From assembly GCA_930367215.1 (NCBI GenBank), contig OV884056.1, positions 234,537,127-234,601,126 of the forward strand: a stretch of 64,000 nt of DNA, written 5' to 3'. Source of the stretch: Pollenia angustigena (Eukaryota > Arthropoda > Insecta > Diptera > Polleniidae). Both the position numbers and the translations under genes were made by a program. Shown here in pieces: positions 11,139 through 21,259 of this stretch. How positions within the stretch are numbered: position 1 is the stretch's first letter; each line of letters starts with the position of its first letter. The notes beneath the pieces were generated by a model that had not been told where the DNA came from, did not search any database, and worked only from the letters and a program-made list of their open reading frames with translations.

Positions 11139-11560
11139 TTAGTTATCCACACAGGGGCGCCACTCACCATTTGATTTTATAGCCAAATATAATGGGCTTG
11201 CCCAGTTTCTATTGGAAGGACGAAATATTCCTATACGAACCATTTCATTAAATTCTTTCTTGACTTCAATCAATTTCTCAGGAGAAAAACTTATTGGTTT
11301 GCAAAAAAACTGGACTTTTTGTTTTGCTTTCGAGTGGAAATTAATTTTTGACAACCCGTTATATCCCATAATAAGTGAATGCAATGAAGACGAAGTGTTT
11401 TAATTGAAAAATTTTGTTCAGTAACCAAAAATCTTTTGAGGCGTTTTCCATTTTTGGTCAATAAGTTGATTGTTTTCTACAGCAATGAGTTAACCATAGT
11501 TACCCAAAAAATCTGAGCTAATAATCAGTTTTTGTACATTAACAATAACCAAATTCCACT
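11139..11560 (-). pseudogene. Ty3/gypsy protease-to-reverse-transcriptase junction remnant
   Basis: From 11384 down to 11139 the minus strand reads through FSPEKLIEVKKEFNEMVRIG and on to SNRNWASPLYLAIKSNGEWR. This is the conserved entry of gypsy-type reverse transcriptase. Upstream (about 11540-11460) the fragment IISSDFLGNYG followed by a stop resembles the C-terminal part of the retropepsin domain. Order and strand agree with the gag remnant at 11860-12306. Frameshifts and stops show it is inactive. The next polymerase segment resumes only at 10557, because of the inserted DNA at about 10560-11135. Confidence 0.75.
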
Positions 11561-11859
11561 TGAAATTCCGTTCAAGTCCCAAATTCGATTGTGAGGGGTC
11601 TTAGCTTTTTCTCCAAATTGAAAATTACATCGAGAAGACGATTTTAAACGATTTCGTTTACCTGTTGCTTGGCTTTTGCTTTTTGATCTGCCGAAAGTTT
11701 TTTAGCCGACGTTCAATATTGTCAAGCCTGCTGATACGGTTTTCTGATGCTGAAGATATAGCGTATACTTCTGTATCGCTACAATCACGAATTTTGTCCC
11801 CCATTCTAGCGAAATTCTCCAAACGGTCTTCACTGACGGACAGAATAGCTTTCATTTGA

Positions 11860-12306
11860 GATGGTACACGCTGCTTCCTAATAGTTTTAAAATGCCATCA
11901 GAGACCTTACCTTGGGCTAAAGAACACATTTGACTTAATAAATCTGTTGGTTTTTTTTATCAGAAAGTTCCACCTCAGTCAGAAGTTTCTTAAGGCGTTT
12001 TGCCTCAGAGTCTGAGAACGAACATATAAGTTTGGCCTTTAAAGTTTCGTACATATTCGTCGCAGGAGGGTTGATGATGATATCTTGAACCTTCTCGAGT
12101 GTATTGCTCTCTATTATAGCCACAATAGTTTTAAATTTAGTCAAATCTTGAGTAACACCAGCCATTACGAATTTCGACTCCATTTGCTTGAACCAAAGTA
12201 ATGAATCTGTACGCCAAAATGACGGAGCTTTAACAGAGATTCTTGAAATTTCCATGTGAGGAGCGTTTGACGACAGAGATGTTAAATCTTCTTCCGATGT
12301 AGACAT
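11860..12306 (-). pseudogene. Ty3/gypsy gag-like remnant
   Basis: A minus-strand frame starting at Met 12306 (MSTSEEDLTSLSSNAPHMEI) runs to 11935. It contains APSFWRTDSLLWFKQMESKF and IINPPATNMYETLKAKLICS. This pattern is typical of gypsy-group capsid proteins of insects. A frameshift near 11940 moves the frame to KKPTDLLSQMCSLAQGKVSD, and another near 11885 leads to MKAILSVSEDRLENFARMGD (11855-11658). Gag normally assembles the particle that packages element RNA, and this copy cannot. No LTR was recognised to the right of it. Confidence 0.7.
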
Positions 12307-12309
12307 GCT

Positions 12310-13090
12310 TCCCTTTGCAGATAACGAGACGAGTCCATACATGCATGTAAAGAGTAGGAGTACTCCAAAACTACTCCAAATATATGGGTAAAGGTGGTCC
12401 ACTTAACATTACGATGTCCTAGGAGGGGACCATATAACCCACCGAAGTAGTCCCTAAAGTACTCCATGGAGTACTACAATGGGTTAGTTTTAAAAGTACT
12501 CCATGTTACTACATTATGGAGTACACTTAAGGGGCAGTTTAAGCCTTTTTCTTTTTCATTTTTTACTAATCGCTTTTTATGTTGTGTACTGTAGTCTATT
12601 ATTAACTATTATTTTTCCACAAATTTCACAAACTTTCGCTTTTAAATAAACAATTAATAATGGACACCATCAGGGCTTTCAATGTGTAATACTGTAAACT
12701 ATAGAAAAGTATACATCATGCAGTTGTTGGCAGCACTGCATGTTAATTTTTTATTACATGGTCCATACTACAGTACATTGGACCATGTTGTAAGTAGTCC
12801 ATTTAAGCTACAATGGACCACGTAGACCATTATTATCTGTAGGGCCAATTCAATGTAACGGGATCATAAATTTGTTGGTAAGATAACAATAAAACTAACA
12901 ATTTTTCTTTTATACAAAAGAATATAAAAACTTTATTCACAAAAATTCAAATCAAAATTCTAAAACTTAAAACTTAAATCCAAAAAAATATTCTCCATGT
13001 CAAAAACAAATACTTTGAAAAACTGATTAATTTGAAAAAAAATTTAATTTTTGCACAGTGTTTTTCTGTAAAGTATTTTACAGGCACCAC
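12310..13090. repeat. Palindrome-rich non-coding stretch, possible MITE
   Basis: The motif agtactcca and its inverse, and ggtcca/tggacc, recur between 12350 and 12840. This includes the perfect 18-bp palindrome agtactccatggagtact at 12458-12475. The clustering suggests a decayed foldback element, but I could not define its ends. 12850-13090 shows nothing further. Confidence 0.4.
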
Positions 13091-13098
13091 ATGCCGAA

Positions 13099-14214
13099 TA
13101 GGGAATGGTAAATCGATTTCGATTCCAATCGAAAATCGATTTTGTGGTAAAAAAAAATCGATTTTTTGCAATCGAATCTACGTATGCGATTTTATACTGA
13201 AATCGATTATTGGTCTTTTACAATCGATTTTTTTATTTTTATCAAAATTTTGGCAATTTTTAACTTTAATCTTAATTAAATCGATAAATTATGGGCATGC
13301 ACAATAGAACGTATTTTTTTTTGTGCGTACATACGTATGTATGCTTATGCAGTTTTCCCAGTTTAAAGTTGTAATTTTACGTATTTACCTATTAGTATCC
13401 TTGATATACTTCTAAGTTTTATATAAGGGCTCTGTGAGCGATATTTAAATCTAGTTATAAGCAGAGTGAAAAAACAATTTATGTAATTTATCCTAACAAG
13501 CACGAAATTACAAGGAAATGTCTCTGCATCTTTCTGGCATCAATGACATGCCAACGTGTTTTTTTAAACCAACTTAATATAACTTAGCAAAGAAACAGTC
13601 TCCACCGATCAGGACCTACTATCATAATCCTTTGAAATACTATCCATACATTCAGGCTTGTGACAGAATTAAATCCGATCAAAAGTGATTTCGTTTAATG
13701 TGAAGCAAGATACGAAATCACTCCCACTTTCGATCAGAATTAATTTATGTGACAGGCCTGCTTGTCTACAGAAGAATATGTAAAATGTGCATGTACTTGT
13801 TCCTCTTAAGGCGATCTCAAAATTGACACATTTTCAGTTTTTGCAGGAAAATTAGAAAAAGTAGTCTAATTTATGTGACAGGCCTGCTTGTCTACAGAAG
13901 AATATGTAAAATGTGCATGTACTTGTTCCTCTTAAGGCGATCTCAAAATTGACACATTTTCAGTTTTTGCAGGAAAATTAGAAAAAGTAGTCTATCTACA
14001 CACTGTAAAAATCTCAGTTCAATTTATCTAGCAGTTTTCCGAAAAAAAATGCTGGTGTATACCCCTTTGTGATAAAAGGTATGAGTTTGCAAACGATTTT
14101 GAAATCGATTTTAAAATCGATTTTAAGGTTCGATTAAACGATTTCAAAAACCTTAATAAAAAAAGTCGATCGAAAAATCGAAAATCGATTTTGGTATCCA
14201 TTTACCATTCCCTA
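13099..14214. mobile_element. Non-autonomous hAT element with perfect 8-bp target duplication
   Basis: The left end TAGGGAATGGTAAATCGAT and inverted right end TAGGGAATGGTAAATGGAT form the TIR. The element is flanked by ATGCCGAA on both sides (13091-13098 and 14215-14222), an exact 8-bp duplication as expected for hAT. Both sub-terminal regions are full of aaaatcgattt motifs in opposite orientation. No transposase is encoded. Confidence 0.88.
13741..13992. repeat. Tandem duplication of a 126-bp unit inside the hAT element
   Basis: The units at 13741-13866 and 13867-13992 start with taatttatgtgacaggcctg and are essentially identical over their length. The near-absence of differences means the duplication is recent relative to the element. 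Confidence 0.9.
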
Positions 14215-14379
14215 ATGCCGAATATCATTTTGATATCTTCATATGAAAGAGATTTTAGGACAGCATTTTGTCATAACAAAGTAGCTATCGTAAAAGTTAT
14301 TATCGCCAATTTTTATGGTAATACCGACATTTATTAGGAACTTATGGCATTAAAAGCTATTTTCGGGAGTACTATTTGT

Positions 14380-14812
14380 ATGGGAGCCATGGTTAAATAC
14401 GGACCGGATCCAATAAAAATGTTTAAGATAATTTTGATTGGAATAAAATAAGTTTGGACCAAATTTAATCTGAATACCAACATTATAAGATGGGTGATGG
14501 CACAAAGACCCTATTCTGGAAAAAAGCTTTAGCCGATTAACCCTATTCAAAAGGCTTGATTATTGTGCCAATTAAAATCTATGTACAAAATTTCTTAAAA
14601 TAATCTCAAAAATGGCGACCTGTTCTTTGCGCACAAGGTTAGCATTGACAGTGAGCTAGCCAGCCATCCTGCCAGCCGCTCGAACATCGTTAATTGGAGA
14701 AAGTGGTTCTTTAAACTTAAAGGTGTGCCCAAACCCCTATTTATTTTTAAGGTGTCACAAACATCCAGCACAAATGCATAATACACTCTCCAGTTTTGTG
14801 GTGAGGGTATTG
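14380..14812 (-). repeat. DINE-like element, diverged and truncated
   Basis: The plus strand carries cgacctgttctttgcgcaca, a gctagccagccatcctgcca core, and ends aatgcataatacactctcca followed by gttttgtggtgagggtatt. These match the 5' half of the copy at 1038-1702. The hairpin end is missing. The 'tgggagccatggttaaat' part recurs inverted near 10745 and, more diverged, near 52850. Confidence 0.65.
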
Positions 14813-16036
14813 AATTGCTAGAATCATTAATTCGAATAAATACGCATGTGAAAAGTAATTCAACTTGTTGCAAAACATTTAAATCATCCCCAGAAATTAT
14901 GAAGCTGGTTTGTTCGGGAAATATGTATTAATGTACAAAAAAATTGAGCAGGCTGATAAATTTGATTCTGAACTCGTTGACTTTGTTAATGAATTTTATA
15001 TTTATTGAGTTGATGTGTAAATTAAATGTCAAATAAAACAAAATGTACAAATTAAGTGCTATACAAAAAAAAAAAAAGAATACTTTATGTCAAGAATCAA
15101 GAGCATTTTGGGGATACAATTTAAAAAATCTTTAACAACCCTGCGTACGTGTGAGATCAAAAACGATAAGAGAGCATAGTGAAGTAGTATTTCTGGGCCC
15201 TGATTTAGATTATACAAAGTGGTTGTTTTTTTCAATTCCTTTAAGTATGCTGCCTACATCTAGGCAACCCACTTTCAAATTCCTTTCAAAACAATTTCAT
15301 CCACTCAGAATATTCTCATTAAAAAAAAAATAAATCTAAATTAAATTCAAACTCAAAATTGAAGTTTTGTGAAAACTAAATTTACTCCACTCAAACAGTT
15401 TGCAAACAAAAAACAATTTCATAAAAATGTGATTGCACAACCGCTTTTTGGTTTACATTTTACTGAAACATAAAAAGAAAAACATTCATCAAATTAATTG
15501 GCAATGTTGAATGGGGGAAAAATTACTTAAAAGGATGTGTCTGCAAATACTTTGAACATATGTACGTACATTTGTTCCTAATTCAAGGAAGCAAGGGATT
15601 TTAAAAAAACACATACAAGCAAACAAAAGCATATAAAGATTTGATGTTGCACACATTTAAAAAAATTTGCTGCTTTTAGGTTGGCTTTCTTTTTTTCTCA
15701 AAGAAAATAAAAATAGAGTCGATGTAATTTTAGCACTTAGCAATTTCCATTAAGTTTAGCATTTGCATTGTATTTTTTCAATTACAAAATTGTTCAATAG
15801 TTCTAGTTTTTTACTTGGTATATTATTAGGAGAAAATTAGTAAAATGAAACGGCAGTTAGCTAACAAAAACAAAAAAAAAAAAAACAAAATTTTGCTCTG
15901 TATGTTGTCTAAATGTTTAAAAAGGAAATGAGTAAAAATTAAGATTAGACGTTGTAGTTGTGGCGGTGTGCACATGCATATTATTGCCCTGTAAACATTT
16001 TCGATCGAAAAATAATCTTAACAATTTGCCGATTAA
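14813..16036. other. AT-rich non-coding stretch
   Basis: No gene, paired repeats or RNA were recognised. There are several poly-A runs of 10-14 bases. Confidence 0.45.
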
Positions 16037-16648
16037 AGGCGACCGTACACGACATGTTTTTGTCATCTGACATGTCAAATTGCCCACTGCAAAATAGATA
16101 CATGTCGTGTGTTACCTCTTAAACTTTGCTTCTGTAGAAGTCAGATGCAAAGTCATCTGACAAAATTTCAATTAGAGCGTGCTCTATTTTCTTCTGACAA
16201 ACCATCTGACATCAGAAATCTATGCCGCGAAGAAACCGGCAGCGGCGTCCACTATTGACGGAATCATTAGCCGGCTGAAGTTAATATTTTACAATACTGA
16301 AATATATATAATCATCGCACCATTGAATAGAATTTATAAAATTATATATATAAAAACCGTTTCATTATAATATCCTCAATTGGTATCTTTGAATTAAAAG
16401 AAAAATCTGTTAAGATGGCTAAATTATTTAACGGCGTAAATACAAACTTTCGTGGCAGCATTTTTATTTTGGTTTTTGTAACAACTATGGTGAAAAACAG
16501 AGACAATGTCAGAAGCAAATTACATGTACGTTTGTGACCGAATATTATAAATCTTCTGTAAAACAGCCATTTTGACAGACATGCACAATTACATGTGACT
16601 TGAAAAGTAGACAAGTCAGATGTAAAAAACATGTCGTCTACATGCACC
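16037..16648. mobile_element. TIR element flanked by TTAA (612 bp)
   Basis: The ends are imperfect inverted repeats of about 40 bp sharing ACGACATGTTTT and CATCTGAC. TTAA lies directly outside both ends (16033-16036 and 16649-16652), as in piggyBac-type insertions. The interior shows no transposase. The ends do not begin with the CCC usual for piggyBac, so the superfamily is uncertain. Confidence 0.6.
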
Positions 16649-16765
16649 TTAAGCAAACATCAATCGCTTTTGCTTTCGAATGCATATCTACAATCTACAA
16701 TATTAACAAATATAATCCGCGAATTATTTTCATAAGTTACTTTTTTACATTTAAAAAATTTTTTT

Positions 16766-16911
16766 TTTCGAATTTATTTTATGAGCTTAATTTCAGTTAT
16801 GTATTTTAAAAAGCTTTTTTTAATAGTCCCATTCCTTCAATTTTTAGGAATGACTTTATTCACTACAAAATACATAACTGAAATTTAGCTCAAAGAATAA
16901 ATTCGAAAAAT
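16766..16911. repeat. Inverted repeat with 41-bp arms
   Basis: The segment ttcgaatttattttatgagc to tatgtatttt (16766-16807) is repeated inverted at 16868-16911 with a ~60-bp spacer. It is likely a small foldback element. Confidence 0.65.
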
Positions 16912-17094
16912 ATAAAATGTTGAATTTAATTAAGTTAAGAATCTACTTAATATAGTTCTAAGCCGCAATCAATTTTAATACTGGCGTCAATTTTTAAAAA
17001 GATTGGTTTATAATTTATAAAGGGTGGTTAAATTTTAAGGGCCAGTGTTGATTTTGTAAAAAACACAAATTATTGGGGAAATTATTGTCATTTC

Positions 17095-18188
17095 TTTTTA
17101 TTATGATAATATTGGTATGATTCAATAATGTATGGAACAAAATATCGGCTAAATGGGTGCTGGCACACCTCCATCCGATGGTTTAAATTTTCGATGACGC
17201 TGAGGCATAATTGAGGTTCTATACCGTTAATATGCCGAATTATCTCATCCTTTAGCTCTTGAATTGTTGCTGGCTTATCGACGTAGACCTTTTCTTTCAA
17301 ATGGCCCCAAAGAAAGAAATCCAACCGTGTCAAATCACATGATCTTGGCGGCCAATGGACAGCGCGATACGTGAGATACACGGCCTTTGAATTCGTCGCG
17401 CAAAGGAGCCATTGTTTCGTTTGCTGTGTGGCAAATGGCAACATCCTGTTGAGACCAAATATCATCCACATCTATATCTTCCAATTCGGGCCATAAAAAT
17501 TTCGTTATCATCCCACGATAGCGAACACCATTCACAGTAACTGCCTGACCGGCCTCATTTTGGAAAAAAATACGGCCCGATGATGCCGCTAGCTCATTAA
17601 CCGCACCAATCAGTCACTCTTTGTGGGTGCATTGGTTTTTCGACAATCACTCTTGGATTATCATTCGCCCAAATGCGGCAATTCTGCTTATTGACGAATC
17701 CACTAATGTGAAAATGTACCTCATCACTCAAGGTGATTTTCTTCGAACATTGATCATCCACTGTTGCCATTTGTTGCCACCATTCTTACCAATGACGACG
17801 TTTGGAATGATCAAGAGGCTTAAGTTCTTGAGTCAATTGCACCTTGTAAGCGTGTAAATGCAAGTCTTTATGTATAATGTTCGTCAGCGACATTATACAT
17901 AAAGACTTGGTGGGCACGACGGCGAGTTGAGGTGGACTTCTCTTCAGTCACACTATCGCGAACAGCAGCAATATTTTCTGCAGTACGATAATGCGCTGGT
18001 GTTTTCACATCTCCTACATACCCGGTTTGCTCAAATTTTTGAACGATTTTTCCATTTGTACGCAAATTTGGACGATTTAATTAACCGAAAAAATCACGAA
18101 GTGCACGATATGCATTTTAATTTGAACGCCCAATTTCGTAATAAGTCTTAATAAGTTTAACGGGTTGCTCGATTGAGTATCTTTCCAT
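17095..18188 (-). pseudogene. Mariner-like transposase pseudogene (DD41D type)
   Basis: The start is the minus-strand Met at 18188 (MERYSIEQPVKLIKTYYEIG). Further pieces in shifted frames are IVQKFEQTGYVGDVKTPAHY, IIHKDLHLHAYKVQLTQELK, GVRYRGMITKFLWPELEDID, then QQDVAICHTANET and WPPRSCDLTRLDFFLWGHLK. The second Asp (QQD) and third Asp (LDFF) lie 121 nt apart. With one 2-nt deletion this equals 41 codons, the spacing of the DD41D group. At least three frameshifts, early stops and a 20-bp palindromic rearrangement (17861-17909) make it dead. The enzyme would have cut and pasted the element at TA sites. Confidence 0.9.
17861..17909. repeat. Perfect 20-bp inverted repeat within the mariner transposase
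   Basis: Arms caagtctttatgtataatgt (17861-17880) and its exact complement (17890-17909) flank a 9-base loop. The lower-coordinate arm lies in the preserved transposase frame (IIHKDLHLHAYK). The other arm replaces expected coding sequence. Confidence 0.9.
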
Positions 18189-18657
18189 GGTTGTAATTGA
18201 GTTAGTCTGAAGTTGAAAAATGTCAAATGAAATGCAGAAAAAACTTAACGACGCCTCTTAAAATGTAACCATCCTTTATAATAAAGAACTGGAGGGTGGC
18301 TAGTAAAGCTGTCCATTTAAGGAGGAAGCTTTCGAGTATGATTTCATCTCAGTAACAAGCAACCTCCTCGTGGTACTTGCTAGTAACATCTAGATTTTTC
18401 TACCTGGCTTAAAGATAGATCTAAATATTTCAAATGATTACACTGCTCTGCTCTGGTGGAGTAGTAAAAATATCTTGAGGAAATTTACGTCTTTTTATAA
18501 ATAGCCCCATGTATGGGGAAAAACACGCAGAGAAGAAAACATGTTTAAATATGGTTCCCGCCAACAAAAATATTTTACCTGGATATGTATTTCTTTTGGC
18601 TATTTTATTAAATTCAGCAGAAAAACAGTACACATAATTCTGCTCTCTTTAAACAGA

Positions 18658-18880
18658 ACACAGAAAAAATTCTCCAAAATTGTTCACCAATTAAAGCACT
18701 AATCAAAAATTGAAATCAGTTTTAATTAAAAATTTAATCAGATGAATTAAACATTTTATCAAATAAATTAAACGTTTAATCAAGTGAATTAAACTCTTAA
18801 TTGATACTATTAATTTAATAATTTTTTTAATTAATATCACAAATTTTTTCATTGAAAACGATTTTTATTTTTTTCTGTGT
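18658..18880. repeat. MITE with 'acacagaaaaaa' termini (223 bp)
   Basis: The ends acacagaaaaaattc and ttttttctgtgt are inverted. The interior is made of repeated aattaaa-type motifs. The termini resemble those at 37987-38458 and the longer 'ACAC' elements. Confidence 0.65.
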
Positions 18881-18919
18881 AGCTATTGCATAACAGTTAT
18901 AATTATCTTCTAAACAACT

Positions 18920-19173
18920 CAGTGGCCGTATTCTGTAATTCGCTAAAGCTAAATCTCTATCGCTAAAAATCTATAAAGTTGATTTAATGACTTTTGGCTA
19001 CGAATACAATACTGTAACGTGCATTGCTAGATTTAACAATGCCATAAAAATTTAATTCGCAGCAATTTTGGCTTTTAATGTCATTGCTAAAAATTTTAAT
19101 TTTTGCATTCTCTAAGGCATTTTAGCGATCGAGATTAAGCTTTAGCTAAGCATGTTACAGAATACTGCTGCTG
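18920..19173. repeat. Palindromic MITE with 'tattctgtaa' arms (254 bp)
   Basis: The left end CAGTGGCCGTATTCTGTAA and inverted right end CAGCAGCAGTATTCTGTAA continue into gctaaagct..atcgctaaaa in both arms, giving imperfect arms of about 50 bp. No flanking duplication was recognised. Confidence 0.7.
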
Positions 19174-20139
19174 GTCACAAAAAAGTATAGTTTTAAAACT
19201 CGTAATTTTTCCACAAAATCTTCTTTTTAAATCGAAAATGTAACGAAATAGAAATTTGGTAGAACATCTAAAAACACTTTTTCAAATGCCTGCTGGGTTG
19301 TAGGTTATAGAATCATTTCCTTGTATGCGTCATGTTTTCCTTATTCGTTTATTGGTAATAAATGCGTTTAGAACAGCATAATTAGAAAATTGGAATGTAA
19401 TCATTTTTCATTTTATTTGTGTTTTTTAGGTTTTTTTTATGGGGGGGGGGGCAATCGATAGGAACACAAACTAATGCAAAAATCTCTTATGAATTGAGGC
19501 CGTTAAGTTCAAATAAATTTCTAGTTGAAGTTTTAGATACTTTGCAAATATGAGGCTGTAACAAATATTGAAATTGTAACTTTTATGAAAGCTTTTCATT
19601 TGTTATTGACTTTTAGCATTTGTTTGTTGAAATGAATGAAAAATATAATTATGTAACTTTTTCAATTTCTCAAACTCTTCTAAAATTAAAACATATTTTC
19701 TGCACAGAAATCCGAACTGCTTTATTTAATAAAAAATATTTGGTTGTGGAAGACTTTCTGCTCACATGAAGGTTTAACTGTGAAATATTGGTACAATATA
19801 AATTTATTTTAAGAATTGGTAATTTTTCTAGCAACATATGGATTTTGCGTCAAAAAAACTGCTTTGAATTAAACCCCAGAAAGAATCAAGAGAATTTCGG
19901 AAACCCTGTTTTAAAGGGAAGAGCAGTGAAAATATTTTGCACCGACCGCAAAAAATGGTATTCAGACACAACAAGATCTGTACTACAGGGTAACCCAAAT
20001 ACAACCTTCCAATGTTTAGAACGTATAACTTTTTTTTTTTGAATTTGCAATAATTTTCTTTTTCTTGTAACTGAATTCTTATAAATTTATGATAGATGCA
20101 AGCACTATACAATAACGCGTTAAAGTTATTTCTTTTCTG
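19174..20139. other. AT-rich non-coding stretch with a G11 tract
   Basis: It holds an 11-base G run at 19441-19451 after a T run. Otherwise I see no structure or gene. Confidence 0.4.
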
Positions 20140-20152
20140 ATGTTTTTGTCAG

Positions 20153-20358
20153 CGATCAATTGTTATGACGTAGTGAAAATATCGCCAATATATTTTCTTT
20201 CAAGAACATCTACCAATATCATGAAGGCTGTCATGATAAGAAATTTAGTCGGACGGTTTGAGCAAGAGAAGGCAACGTTAAATCGGCAGGGTGTAGAAAA
20301 TTATCCATCTGTCCCAACTCGTCGTCGTTCTGACAAATTGAGAGAATTTTATAGTTGA
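20153..20358 (+). CDS. Possible exon of an unidentified protein
   Basis: A good acceptor-like tract (ctgatgtttttgtcag) ends at 20152. The frame following it is open for 67 codons to TGA at 20356-20358. It includes RNLVGRFEQEKATLNRQG and NYPSVPTRRRSDKLREF, which are charged, low in Phe/Ile/Asn and protein-like compared with the surroundings. There is no donor site before the stop, so it would be a terminal exon or a pseudogenised fragment. I do not recognise the family. No neighbouring exon was found on this strand. An old element-derived frame is an alternative. Confidence 0.25.
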
Positions 20359-20439
20359 AACTTAAGACGCAACCGTACCAAATGCAAATTGTGTGCTGCT
20401 GTAAGACCACCAACAACAACTAGTGTTTAAGGTTGTGAG

Positions 20440-20955
20440 ATTTTATTTGAGCCACTCTGTATATAGTGTTTTTACCTGGTCATGCAACATGTGACCTGAC
20501 GAGCGTTGTCATGATGGCATGTTTAACTTCATGTTCGGTCGCTTATTCCCGGAGTTTTTCAGTCTATGCTCACTGCATACGAATCAATTGTGTTTAAACA
20601 TATTATGATGACTTTAGCCAGACTATTGTCATGTTTACCAAATTGTTACGTTAATGCTTTTCAATAACGTTTTGGTTTATTTCCTTTATAATAAACCGTT
20701 TCGAGTTCGTTGATTGCAATTCAAATAAAACTAAATAAACACAACATTTTAATTTATAACACTTTTTTCTTAAGAACTAAGTCACTTTAACAAACGTTAT
20801 TTACAGCTTTTATTCACAATCCACTATTGTTATCAACACACTTTAATGTTTATAATTTTCTTCGCGTGATGCGTATCAACTTGACAAACTATGAACTTAG
20901 AATCATCTTATGCCATCTTTTGTGATTCTATTTATACTCTAGCCCAGACGGGCAA
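20440..20955. other. Non-coding stretch
   Basis: Nothing recognised apart from moderately GC-richer sequence at 20470-20580. Confidence 0.4.
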
Positions 20956-20964
20956 ATGAATATA

Positions 20965-21258
20965 GAACGTTCGAGCTCTAACGTCACAGAGCACACAGGA
21001 CGTCACGAGACAGAAAATATTGTATTTTTTTCTGTATTTTTCTTCGAAAGCTGCCCTTTTTGCGTTTTTTGTTTTGATTATACAATTTGTGTTGATAGTA
21101 GCGGCATGTTTTTACACATTGCCACTTCACTGCCAAAAAACCTTTACTTTCTCTTTCTTCGAAAGCTGCCCTCGCAAATGATTTAGGCATTTTCCATACG
21201 TCACTTTTTTCATCTGTGTATGCTTTGTGTCTGACGTCTTGATAGCTCTAGAACGTAC
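20965..21258. repeat. Imperfect inverted-end unit with an internal 17-bp direct repeat
   Basis: The left acgttcgagctctaacgtca and the right side read inverted (acgttctagagct..gacgtca) pair loosely. Inside, tcttcgaaagctgccct occurs twice, near 21041 and 21157. It contains several ACGTCA-like motifs. It may be a decayed MITE. Confidence 0.35.
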
Positions 21259-21259
21259 G

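Larger units (their letters stand above)
17018..18278 (-). mobile_element. Full-length but inactive mariner-like element
   Basis: The inverted ends AAAGGGTGGTTAAATTTTAA and AAAGGATGGTTACATTTTAA lie about 1.26 kb apart and are bordered by TA, the target of Tc1/mariner elements. The whole interior is the transposase pseudogene at 17095-18188. Confidence 0.88.

Noticed and set aside
16342..16656. 104-codon minus-strand frame as a transposase for the TTAA element
   Set aside because: No catalytic motif or similarity is apparent, and it includes the terminal repeat itself.
20984..21186. CRE-like ACGTCA motifs as a promoter
   Set aside because: No gene is adjacent, and the motifs sit in the ends of a probable decayed repeat.
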